Shown piece after piece: positions 33,220 through 39,934 of a stretch of 39,934 nucleotides of DNA. The notes below the pieces were generated by a model that worked only from the letters and a program-made list of their open reading frames with translations, was not told the origin of the DNA and did no database searches. The position numbers were made by a program, and so were the translations under genes. The stretch is from positions 1 through 39,934 of the forward strand of contig JAEWEZ010000144.1 in assembly GCA_023389045.1 (NCBI GenBank), written 5' to 3'. This stretch comes from Actinomycetes bacterium (lineage in GTDB: Bacteria > Actinomycetota > Actinomycetes > Actinomycetales > Dermabacteraceae). How positions within the stretch are numbered: position 1 is the stretch's first letter; each line of letters starts with the position of its first letter.

Positions 33220-35202
33220 TCACGCCGTCGTCGGCCCCGGCTTCTCCCCAAGATCCGGAGCGTCACCGGTGGTGTTCAGCTCCTGAAGCTGAGAAGAAAC
33301 CTCCTGCTGCACCTGGGCGGCAACGGTCTCCTCGACATGTGCCGCCACGGTCTCCTGGACCTGCGCAGCCACGGTGTCCTCCACGTGAACGGCGACCGAC
33401 TCCTGCACCTGAGCCGCCACAGCCTCTTCGACATGTGCCGCGACTGACTCCTGCACCTGCGCATTAACCGAGGTTTCGACGGACTTCATGACGTCTTCGC
33501 CCACGCGCTCGGATACACGCTCCGAGACAGACTCGGTGATCGTGTCACCCCAGCGCTCCACGAAGGCCTGCTGACGCAGACGAAGCTCGATGCGCTCAAT
33601 CATCTTGACCTCGCGCGCGAGCGCCCGCCAGATCGAGATACACATACCGATCATGACCACCGAGAACGGCAGAGCCGACAGCAGCGCGAGTGCCTGCAAA
33701 CCGGCCATACCGGCCATCGGGTCATCCGAGGAGAGCGAACCCACCCAGATCAGCACGGCAGCGATCGCACCGCTGGCCGAGGCCCAGAAAATGCGGGTCA
33801 GACGCGGCGGGTTGGTGTCGCCACGGTGGGCGATCATGTCCATCACGAAGGTGCCGGAGTCGGCACTGGTGATGAAGAAGATGGTGACCAGCAGAACCGC
33901 CACACCCGACATGATCATGCCGCCGGGTAGGGTGTTGAAGACCTCGAAGAGGGCGGTATCCGCATTGATGGAGCCGGTGCCACCGGTGAAGTCCTTGCCC
34001 TCGTACAGCGACTTGTACAGGGCGGTGCCACCCATCACGGTGAACCACAGAATCGTGACCAGGCTGGGCACCAGTAGAACACCCATGATGAACTCACGCA
34101 CGGTGCGGCCGCGGGAGATCCGGGCGATGAACACGCCCACGAAGGGCGACCAGGAAATCCACCAGCCCCAGTAGTAGGTGGTCCAGCTCGAAATCCAGGT
34201 GGCTCCGTCGTCTCCGAGGAACGGCATGGTCTGGAAGGACAGCTGAATGACGTTCTGCAGGTAGTAGCCGATGTTGGCCACCAGGTCGCGGAAGAGGAAG
34301 AGCGTCGGACCCAGGATCAGCACCGAGATCATGAGCAGCGCTGCGAGGGAGAGGTTCAGATTGGAAAGGATCTTGATGCCCTTATCCACGCCGGTGGCAG
34401 CCGAGATGGTAGCCAGAGCGGTCACGGAGATCACGATGGTGACGCGCAGCGCGGTGGAGGCAGGAATGATGCCGAGGTGTTCGAGGCCGGCGGCAATCTG
34501 ATTGACACCAAAACCGAGCGAGGTGGCGATACCGAAAAGCGTGCCGACCAGGGCGATCACGTCGATCGCATCACCCATCCAGGTGTCGGTGCGCTTACCG
34601 AGAACCGGTTCCAGAGCCCAGCGGATGGAGATCGGTCGGCGCCGACGGTGCACGGCGTAAGCGATCGCGAGGCCCGCCACCACGTAGATGGCCCAGGCGT
34701 GCAGGCCCCAGTGCAGGAACACCTGGCCGAGGGAGCGCTGTGCACGGGCAGCGTCATCGAGGTGCGTAGCGTTCGGCGGGATCCCGCTCGGGCCCTCCGA
34801 GGCGTAGAAGGTGAGCGGCTCGGCCGCGCCCCAGAAGACCAGGCCGATACCCATGCCGGCCGCGAAGAGCATGGCGAACCAGCTGACGAGGCCGTACTCG
34901 GGTTCGTCATCATCGCGTCCCAGCCGGATGTCTCCCAGCTTGCTGATCGCGACCACCAGTGCGAAGCCCACAAAGCCGGTCACAACCAGCACGTAGTACC
35001 AGCCGATGGAGTTGACGACGGTGCTGTTCAGGGTGGAGATGGTCTTGTTGAACACCTCCGGCAAAAGCAGCGCGAACAGCAGAGCAAGGAGAACCACGCC
35101 GGCAGTGCAGGCGAAGACGCCTTTAGCCAGCGGAAGATGCTGAGGGGACTGCGGGCTGTCAGTGGTGCTCGGGGAGGTAGACGCCGAGGTCGATGGGGAC
35201 AT
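33220..35202 (-). CDS. BCCT-family betaine/choline/carnitine transporter with repeated C-terminal tail
   Basis: 660 residues with 12 predicted membrane helices. The BCCT signature around TM8, YYWGWWISWSPFVGVFIARI followed by SRGRTVREF, matches BetP. It is a sodium- or proton-coupled importer of compatible solutes in osmotic stress. After the last helix and MIERIELRLRQQ, a cytoplasmic tail of about 110 residues contains about 3.5 copies of a 16-residue unit, ESVAAHVEEAVAAQVQ (residues 580-633), forming a predicted long helix. BetP senses potassium and membrane state through its shorter C-terminal helix, so this tail may be an enlarged sensor. CAGGAG precedes the ATG. Confidence 0.92.
   Translation of the reverse strand: MSPSTSASTSPSTTDSPQSPQHLPLAKGVFACTAGVVLLALLFALLLPEVFNKTISTLNSTVVNSIGWYYVLVVTGFVGFALVVAISKLGDIRLGRDDDEPEYGLVSWFAMLFAAGMGIGLVFWGAAEPLTFYASEGPSGIPPNATHLDDAARAQRSLGQVFLHWGLHAWAIYVVAGLAIAYAVHRRRRPISIRWALEPVLGKRTDTWMGDAIDVIALVGTLFGIATSLGFGVNQIAAGLEHLGIIPASTALRVTIVISVTALATISAATGVDKGIKILSNLNLSLAALLMISVLILGPTLFLFRDLVANIGYYLQNVIQLSFQTMPFLGDDGATWISSWTTYYWGWWISWSPFVGVFIARISRGRTVREFIMGVLLVPSLVTILWFTVMGGTALYKSLYEGKDFTGGTGSINADTALFEVFNTLPGGMIMSGVAVLLVTIFFITSADSGTFVMDMIAHRGDTNPPRLTRIFWASASGAIAAVLIWVGSLSSDDPMAGMAGLQALALLSALPFSVVMIGMCISIWRALAREVKMIERIELRLRQQAFVERWGDTITESVSERVSERVGEDVMKSVETSVNAQVQESVAAHVEEAVAAQVQESVAVHVEDTVAAQVQETVAAHVEETVAAQVQQEVSSQLQELNTTGDAPDLGEKPGPTTA
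33301..33465. repeat. 48-bp in-frame tandem repeat in the BCCT transporter tail
   Basis: About 3.5 units of 48 bp encode the 16-residue ESVAAHVEEAVAAQVQ repeat. Unit sequences differ mostly at third codon positions or by conservative changes (A/V, E/D, S/T), so the protein pattern is kept. Copy number could vary between strains by slippage. Confidence 0.85.
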
Positions 35203-35246
35203 GACACTCCTGGAGGGAGGGAGGGGGAAAGGACGCGACCGAGGCC

Positions 35247-35291
35247 GGTTTCGTCCATAGCGGGCAATAGGTTTCGTTCATAACGGGCAAT
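35247..35291. promoter_or_regulatory. Two 22-bp direct repeats upstream of the BCCT gene
   Basis: Copies at 35247-35268 and 35270-35291 both begin GGTTTCGT and end CGGGCAAT, differing at two positions, with a 23-bp period close to two helix turns. Each contains the partial dyad CGTTATGAACG or CGCTATGGACG on the minus strand. They lie 45-90 bp before the transporter ATG in an AT-richer patch, as expected for a regulator that binds two adjacent sites. Confidence 0.65.
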
Positions 35292-35390
35292 GGTGACTCT
35301 CTAGCCCTATCACGAACCCCTTTCCGGCAGAGGACTCAGCGTGGGCGATACCACGATGACACCGCTGCTCACAGGCCTGTTCCCGCCGTT

Positions 35391-36104
35391 TCAGGCCAGT
35401 TTCTTGGCCAAAGCAGCCACCGCCGCGGCGGAGCGTTCGGCGACCACGTCGATTTCCAGATGGAACTGCTGATCGGCCGCCGGGCCACACAGATCGGAGA
35501 CGGCCCTCAGCGCCACCATCGGCACTCCGAGGGTATCGGCGGTGCGGGCGGTGGCGGTGGTTTCCATGTCGGCACTGAGCGCCCCGGGGAAACGTTCACG
35601 CATCGGGGCCGCCAGGGGAGCGGTCACGAAAGCATCCCCGGAGAGCATGAGGCCGCGACGCACGGCGCCGCCGACGCTCTGCGCGGCCGCCTCGGCCCGA
35701 TCCACCCACTGCGTCTCCGCCTCGAAACGGGCGGGGGATCCGGGAACCTGACCGGGCGCATACCCAAAGGCGGTGGCGTCGGCAATCGAGTAGGTGAAGC
35801 TTTCGCCCACGATCAGGGTGCCCACCTCTACATCGGCTGCGAGTCCACCGCAGGAGCCGGCAGCGACCACCAGACGCGGCTGCTGCGTGATGATTGCCCA
35901 GGTGGCGGCGGCACTCGCGGCGGCGATCCCGATCCCGGTGGTGACCACCACGGTGGCAGCGCCCTCCAGGGTTCCGGCGACGGCGCTCACCCGGGCGAGC
36001 GGGCAGGGCAGGTCGTGAGCGTCCTGCAGGTGCTGCAACAGGGGAGCGGCCTCCTCCGGCATCGCAACGAGGACGAGCAGCGGCTGGGTCGTGTTCTCAC
36101 TCAC
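35391..36104 (-). CDS. 5'-methylthioadenosine/S-adenosylhomocysteine nucleosidase-like protein
   Basis: 237 residues from a GTG at 36104. The phosphorylase/nucleosidase fold has the MTAN catalytic set: E18 (AMPEEAAPL), E181 in the purine/ribose motif SADMETTATA, and D204 (VSDLCG). GSCGGL at 83-88 is the usual glycine loop. It would cleave adenine from methylthioadenosine or S-adenosylhomocysteine, though futalosine hydrolase is a relative that sequence alone does not exclude. Upstream frame extension to 36422 lacks homology. No Shine-Dalgarno; TACTCT six bases before the GTG suggests leaderless mRNA. Confidence 0.82.
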   Translation of the reverse strand: MSENTTQPLLVLVAMPEEAAPLLQHLQDAHDLPCPLARVSAVAGTLEGAATVVVTTGIGIAAASAAATWAIITQQPRLVVAAGSCGGLAADVEVGTLIVGESFTYSIADATAFGYAPGQVPGSPARFEAETQWVDRAEAAAQSVGGAVRRGLMLSGDAFVTAPLAAPMRERFPGALSADMETTATARTADTLGVPMVALRAVSDLCGPAADQQFHLEIDVVAERSAAAVAALAKKLA

Positions 36105-36110
36105 CGCGCC

Positions 36111-36116
36111 AGAGTA
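36111..36116 (-). promoter_or_regulatory. Leaderless-type -10 hexamer TACTCT
   Basis: On the minus strand GGTACTCT is followed by six bases and the nucleosidase GTG at 36104. The eight-base string and the spacing are identical to those before the DtxR-type gene at 16012. Confidence 0.65.
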
Positions 36117-36240
36117 CCGGGCGGGGTGAGAACGTGCCGCTGCCGCGCGGGGGAGGGATGAGCGCGCGGTAGGGGGCGACGGGGCGACGACGGGTGGGCG
36201 AGGCATGGGCGACGGGCGAGTGCGATGTGAGCGATGGGCG

Positions 36241-36353
36241 GTGCCCACACAGAGCGGTGGGCACGGGGCCTGCTGCGGGAACCCGCCGACGTTCGGAGGG
36301 TCCCGACGGGAGCCGTGCCCGCTAGGCTGGACCGCACGGCGCGACATCGCGCC
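36241..36353. other. Leader region of the pseudo-hydrolase gene with two hairpins and a -10
   Basis: GTGCCCAC (36241-36248) pairs with GTGGGCAC (36257-36264). TAGGCT at 36323-36328 is a likely -10, and GGCGCG (36338-36343) pairs with CGCGCC (36348-36353) in the resulting 5' leader. The preceding stretch (36170-36230) is rich in GGCGACGGG-like repeats. Confidence 0.4.
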
Positions 36354-36385
36354 ACGGCAGTCGACGCAGCCTGGAGGAGGCCGAG

Positions 36386-37282
36386 ATGGGACGCATCCGC
36401 GACGCACTGGTGATCGGCGCACGCACGGTGGCGAGGGTGCCGATTCCCTCGGCGATCACCACGCATGCGCTGCGCGAGGCGCGGATGGCACTTCCCCCCG
36501 GTGGGGTGCAGAAACGTCATGCGGTGGATGTGGAGATGGTGGGCCGCACCCGTTGCGTCTGGCTCGACCGGCACCATGCCGATCAGGGCGTGATCGTGCA
36601 TCTGCACGGCGGTGCCTACACCTCGGGTCCCTTCGCGGCCGACTGGAACTGGCTCTCCCACCAGGTGGACAAGCACGGCTGTGCCGGGGTGATGGTCGAT
36701 TACCGCACCGCCCCCGATCACGTGCACCCGGTGGCGATCGACGACGCCCACGCGGTGGTGGAGGCGCTCGCCGAGCGCGGCGATCTGAAGGCGCCGTGGG
36801 TGCTCTCGGGACATCACGCCGGTGGCGGCCTCGCCATGGTGCTCGCGCGTCGCCTCGCCGATCAGATGAGCATCGCGCAGCCCGCCGCACTCATCGTGGT
36901 GTGCCCCTGGCTCGACCTTGAACTCAGCAACTCCGGGCTGAGCGAGACCGGCCAGCATGATCCGGTGCATGAGCGGCGCATCATGCGCGAGGCGGCTCGC
37001 GCCTACGCCGGTCGCACGCCGCTGGATGATCCGGAACTCTCACCCATCAATGGCTCCCTCGAGGGTCTGCCGCCGATTCATCTTTCCGTGGGCACGCGCG
37101 ACCTGTTCCTCTCGGATGTGCGCGTGGCCAAGCTGCAGCTGGAAGAGAACGAGGCGGAGCTCAAGTACCGCGAACTGAACGGCCGCCTGGGTCTGCGCCT
37201 GTGGGCGCGGCGCGGGGAGGACATGCAGCGTCTGGTGAGCGAACACGCGGATCTGATCCGACGGGCCTTCCGCGGGAACTGA
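36386..37282 (+). CDS. HSL-type alpha/beta hydrolase homologue lacking catalytic Ser and His
   Basis: 298 residues. The hormone-sensitive-lipase fold is intact: oxyanion motif HGGAY (74-78), DYRTAPDHVHP (105-115), and the acid D239 in SVGTRDLFLSDV. The nucleophile elbow, normally GDSAGG, reads GHHAGG (142-147), so His144 replaces the serine. The C-terminal histidine, normally in a G-(x)-H-x-W/F context, is replaced around 269-273 (GLRLW). No frameshift or stop is seen and several base changes are needed, so this is not a sequencing slip. It is either a pseudoenzyme with a binding role or an early pseudogene. GGAGGAGG precedes the ATG. Confidence 0.82.
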   Translation: MGRIRDALVIGARTVARVPIPSAITTHALREARMALPPGGVQKRHAVDVEMVGRTRCVWLDRHHADQGVIVHLHGGAYTSGPFAADWNWLSHQVDKHGCAGVMVDYRTAPDHVHPVAIDDAHAVVEALAERGDLKAPWVLSGHHAGGGLAMVLARRLADQMSIAQPAALIVVCPWLDLELSNSGLSETGQHDPVHERRIMREAARAYAGRTPLDDPELSPINGSLEGLPPIHLSVGTRDLFLSDVRVAKLQLEENEAELKYRELNGRLGLRLWARRGEDMQRLVSEHADLIRRAFRGN

Positions 37283-37283
37283 A

Positions 37284-37325
37284 CCCCGACGGTCCCGTCG
37301 GCCCCTCGGATCCTAACCCGACGGC
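37284..37325. repeat. CCGACGG/CCGTCGG inverted repeat between convergent genes
   Basis: CCGACGG (37286-37292) and CCGTCGG (37295-37301) are inverted with only two bases between, and a third copy CCCGACGG lies at 37317-37324. It sits between the pseudo-hydrolase stop and the YhhN stop, where a terminator is expected. Confidence 0.6.
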
Positions 37326-37344
37326 TGCGTCGCTCGCGCGCCCA

Positions 37345-38064
37345 TCAGCTCTCGGCGACGGCGAAAACCGGCCCGGCAGGCGGCGCCGCGGCCGTTGCCC
37401 AGCGCCGCTGCGGCAGGGTCTGCACGAGCCCGGCCACGATCAGGGCCTGCGCGAGGAAATAGGTGGCCATGACCCACATGGCAGAGTTCGGCAGCCACGC
37501 TCCCGGCAGGAACCAGACCATGCCGAGCAGCGCATTGGAAAGCATGAAGACGGTTCCGCCCGTCCAGGTCAGGGCATTGACCCCGGAGGCCAGGAACACC
37601 ATGACCGCGAGAACGATCGCGTAGCCGATCAGCAGCGGAAGCAGCGATCCGGCGCCCTTCTCGAAGGCGAGGAAGAGGCCGATCACGATGCCGCCGTAGG
37701 GAATGATCAGGAAGTGCCGTAGCGGATCACGGTTACGCGCCCACAGGGGTGCGAGTGCGGCGCAGAGCAGGATCAACGCCGGGAGGAAAAACACGGCCGG
37801 AAGGGCGCGTTCGTCGAGCCCGGGAACAAAAGGCGGGAGCAGATCCGCCATCCACGAGCAGGCGAGGCCCGCCGTCACCAGCACGGTGGTGCGGTCGGCG
37901 CGGGTCGAGGCGGCAAGGAGCGCCAGGATCAGGAGGGGATTAGCCAGCGGCTGGGTGACCGTGCAGACCCCGGGCGCATGGGCGAGCATGGCAACCAGGT
38001 GGACGATCGCCACCACGGCATAGGCTCCCCACGCACTGAGGTACACGGCGCGGCTGGCAGGCAT
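37345..38064 (-). CDS. YhhN/TMEM86-family membrane protein (lysoplasmalogenase-like)
   Basis: 239 residues with about eight membrane helices. YhhN features are LANPLLILALLA in an early helix, the D of SWMADLLPPF, FFLPALILLCAAL, and GGTVFMLSNALLG near the end. Animal TMEM86B hydrolyses lysoplasmalogen; the role of bacterial members is largely unestablished. No Shine-Dalgarno; TAGCCT lies six bases before the ATG. It is convergent with the pseudo-hydrolase gene. Confidence 0.83.
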   Translation of the reverse strand: MPASRAVYLSAWGAYAVVAIVHLVAMLAHAPGVCTVTQPLANPLLILALLAASTRADRTTVLVTAGLACSWMADLLPPFVPGLDERALPAVFFLPALILLCAALAPLWARNRDPLRHFLIIPYGGIVIGLFLAFEKGAGSLLPLLIGYAIVLAVMVFLASGVNALTWTGGTVFMLSNALLGMVWFLPGAWLPNSAMWVMATYFLAQALIVAGLVQTLPQRRWATAAAPPAGPVFAVAES

Positions 38065-38070
38065 GAATCA

Positions 38071-38076
38071 AGGCTA
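38071..38076 (-). promoter_or_regulatory. Leaderless-type -10 hexamer TAGCCT
   Basis: On the minus strand TAGCCT, six bases, then the ATG of the YhhN gene at 38064, with no ribosome binding site. The upstream DNA is relatively AT-rich (ACACATACA). Confidence 0.62.
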
Positions 38077-38227
38077 TGTATGTGTCGCCCCGATAAGTAG
38101 CCGCGCTAGCGACGTTTGGGACACGGTTGGATTACGCGAGTGTCACGACGGGATGACCCGGCTCGCAACCCCCGACGAAAGTCGCAGAAATCTGGGATGA
38201 CCAGGAAATTGGGATGCACCAAAGGCG

Positions 38228-38265
38228 GAGAGCGCCGGGGCTGCCTTGGCAGTCCCGACGCTCTC
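38228..38265 (-). terminator. Hairpin terminator of argS
   Basis: GAGAGCG (38228-38234) pairs with CGCTCTC (38259-38265). Inside, GGG pairs with CCC and CTGCC (38241-38245) with GGCAG (38248-38252), interrupted by one mismatch pair of dinucleotides and a G-T wobble, with a 2-base loop. It is 27 bp past the argS stop. The rest of the 38077-38227 spacer shows nothing recognisable. Confidence 0.75.
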
Positions 38266-38291
38266 GATCCGGTGGTCGCTCTCCGGTCAGC

Positions 38292-39934
38292 TCACATCTG
38301 CTGCGGAGCGTTCACGCCCAGCGCGTCCAGACCGTCCACAAGCACCTTCTCGGTGAGGGCGGCCAGAGCCAAACGCCCGGCCCGCACCTCGGGGTCCTCT
38401 TCCTTCAGGATCGGAGCGGCGTCGTAGAAGGAGGTGAAGGCCTGCGCCGTCGCAAACAGGTAGGCACACAGACGATGCGGCTCATAGTCCTCACCCACGG
38501 CGGCAAGCACCGGGCCGTACTCGAGCAGCTGCAGGGCCAGCGCCCGCTCCGCGTCGTGCGCCACGAGCGGGGCGGTATCGGGGTCGATCTGCACGCCCTG
38601 CTCGGCGGCGCGGCGGCGGATCGAGCGGATCCGCGCCACCGCGTACTGCAGGTAGGGGGCGGTGTTGCCGGTGAGGGCAAGCATCCGGTCCAGGTCGAAC
38701 ACATAGTCGGAGTCGTGCGCGGTGGAGAGGTCCGCGTACTTCACGCCACCGATGCCGATGTCGTGGGCGATGGCGGCGCGTTCCTCTTCCGAGAGGTCCG
38801 GGCGCAGTTCGTCGATCACGGCCCGCGCCTTCGCCACTGCCTCTTCGAGCAGCGCCATCAGACGCAGCGAGGAGCCGGAGCGGGTGCGCAGGATCTTGCC
38901 GTCCTCACCGAGAACGGAGCCGATCTTCACATGCTCGGCATCCACCCGCTCCGGAAGCCAGCCGGCCTCCCGGGCGGTCGCAAAAATCATCTGGAAGTGC
39001 AGTTCCTGGGCGGTGCCCACCACGTACCCGATGCGATCGGCGCCCAGGGTGTCCACGCGGTGACGGATCGCGGTCAGATCCGTGGTGGCGTAGCCGTAGC
39101 CCCCGTCGGACTTGCGAATAATCAGCGGGAGTGGCTGCTCGTCACGGCCCGTGAACCCCTCGGGGAACACGCACAGCGCCCCGTCGGACATCCGCGCGAT
39201 CCCGGCGGCCTCCAGATCGGCGCAGGTGCGCGCGAGGTCGTCGTTGTAGGTGGATTCGCCGGCGAGATCCTCATCGGTGAGGGTCACATCGAGCATGTCG
39301 TAGATGCGGTGGAAGTACTGGCGGGAGAGCCCCACCAGGTGCTCCCAAATCTCCAGGGTGCGCTCATCCCCGCTCTGCAGGGTCGCCACGCGGCGCCGCG
39401 CGCGGGCCGCAAAGGAGTCCTCGCTGCCATCGGCCTCGCTCGCATCGAACTTGGCGCGCGCCGCCTGGTAGAAGGCATTGGGGTCGGTGCGCAGCAGATC
39501 AGCCTCGGGGGAGTCCTCCCCGACCTCCAGCAGATGCTCGATCAGCATCCCGAAGGGGGTTCCCCAGTCGCCGATGTGGTTCTGGCGCACCACGCGATGC
39601 CCCAGCTTCTCCAGGGTGCGCGCGAGGGCGTCGCCCACCACGGTGGTGCGCAGATGCCCCACATGCATTTCCTTGGCCACATTCGGGGCGGAGTAATCCA
39701 GCACCACGGTGCGCTGCTCCTGCGCGGGGGCGCCGAGGCGCTCATCGGCCGCGATCTGCGCCACCTGCTCGGCAATCCACTCGGTGCGCAGGCGGATATT
39801 GAGGAAGCCGGGACCCGCGATCTCGACGCTTTCGGCCACATCCTCCAGCTCCACGGCCTCCAGAATGCGGGAGGCAATCTCGCGGGGGGAGGCGCCGAGC
39901 TTCTTCGCCAGACCCATCGCCGCATTGCACTGGA
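38292..39934 (-). CDS. argS: Arginyl-tRNA synthetase, N-terminus outside the window
   Basis: At least 547 codons are in the window and the frame is open through the right edge; QCNAAMGLAKKLG is the usual sequence about 35 residues into ArgS, so the first ATG seen inside (39917) is not the true start. Class I features: SAPNVAKEMHVGHLR (HIGH-type motif) and the KMSKS-equivalent region KILRTRSGSS. The C-terminal helical anticodon-binding domain ends in LGVNAPQQM. It charges tRNA-Arg with arginine using ATP. Essential gene, single transcript end with its own terminator. Confidence 0.97.
   Translation of the reverse strand, partial: QCNAAMGLAKKLGASPREIASRILEAVELEDVAESVEIAGPGFLNIRLRTEWIAEQVAQIAADERLGAPAQEQRTVVLDYSAPNVAKEMHVGHLRTTVVGDALARTLEKLGHRVVRQNHIGDWGTPFGMLIEHLLEVGEDSPEADLLRTDPNAFYQAARAKFDASEADGSEDSFAARARRRVATLQSGDERTLEIWEHLVGLSRQYFHRIYDMLDVTLTDEDLAGESTYNDDLARTCADLEAAGIARMSDGALCVFPEGFTGRDEQPLPLIIRKSDGGYGYATTDLTAIRHRVDTLGADRIGYVVGTAQELHFQMIFATAREAGWLPERVDAEHVKIGSVLGEDGKILRTRSGSSLRLMALLEEAVAKARAVIDELRPDLSEEERAAIAHDIGIGGVKYADLSTAHDSDYVFDLDRMLALTGNTAPYLQYAVARIRSIRRRAAEQGVQIDPDTAPLVAHDAERALALQLLEYGPVLAAVGEDYEPHRLCAYLFATAQAFTSFYDAAPILKEEDPEVRAGRLALAALTEKVLVDGLDALGVNAPQQM

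Noticed and set aside
33301..33465. CRISPR-like array in regularly spaced repeats
   Set aside because: Repeats are contiguous, in frame and vary at third codon positions, so they encode a protein repeat; no spacers.
36105..36422. N-terminal extension of the nucleosidase
   Set aside because: The extension is low-complexity Arg/Pro/Ser sequence overlapping the divergent promoter; the enzyme fold begins after the GTG at 36104.

Overview
The window is chromosomal DNA from a high-GC Gram-positive bacterium (Actinomycetota). Supporting traits are strong G/C third-position bias, leaderless-type promoters, a sugar ABC importer with no ATPase of its own, a single-chain iron-sulfur serine deaminase, and an operon of zinc-free ribosomal protein paralogues. 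The gene set would suit the Micrococcales, perhaps a Dermabacteraceae relative (Brachybacterium/Dermabacter type). That placement is inference from gene content, not from a marker gene. No phage, insertion sequence, CRISPR array, tRNA or rRNA was seen.

Layout. 1-1000: the start of an SPFH/Band 7 membrane protein that runs off the left edge. 1189-3892: PfkB sugar kinase and SDR oxidoreductase (minus), divergent from an internally deleted nicotinamidase and a DUF1992 protein (plus). 3893-4513: a 0.6 kb gap without a gene. 4514-7324: serine transporter and L-serine deaminase, closed by a large hairpin. 7393-8708: wreckage of an ABC exporter operon, with an ATPase lacking its N-terminus, a permease whose ATG has become ATA, and a frameshifted third remnant. 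8821-11169: CopA copper ATPase behind a CsoR-like operator. 11185-15612: a sugar utilisation operon (glycosidase, binding lipoprotein, two permeases). 16012-20451: a DtxR/MntR-type regulator convergent with a four-gene Mn/Zn ABC importer. 20740-23978: an SPFH-SHOCT protein, a double zinc-ribbon membrane protein and a small membrane protein, resembling the Bacillus ydjGHI envelope-stress set. 24147-30543: assorted metabolic enzymes. 30656-33086: a CobW/COG0523-like protein divergent from zinc-independent bL28, bL33, uS14, bL31 and bL36, a probable Zur regulon. 33220-35202: a BCCT osmolyte transporter with a repeated C-terminal tail. 35391-39934: MTA/SAH nucleosidase, a catalytically dead-looking alpha/beta hydrolase, a YhhN protein, and arginyl-tRNA synthetase running off the right edge.

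Themes. Metal homeostasis is prominent: copper export, Mn/Zn import and zinc sparing, each with a plausible nearby control site. Gene decay is visible at several loci, which suggests a host-adapted or reducing genome. Two genome-scale patterns stand out. The intergenic regions share a CCGTCGG/CCGACGG repeat that often forms perfect hairpins, including terminators. Five genes without a Shine-Dalgarno sequence have a TANNNT hexamer exactly six bases before the start codon, which points to leaderless transcription.
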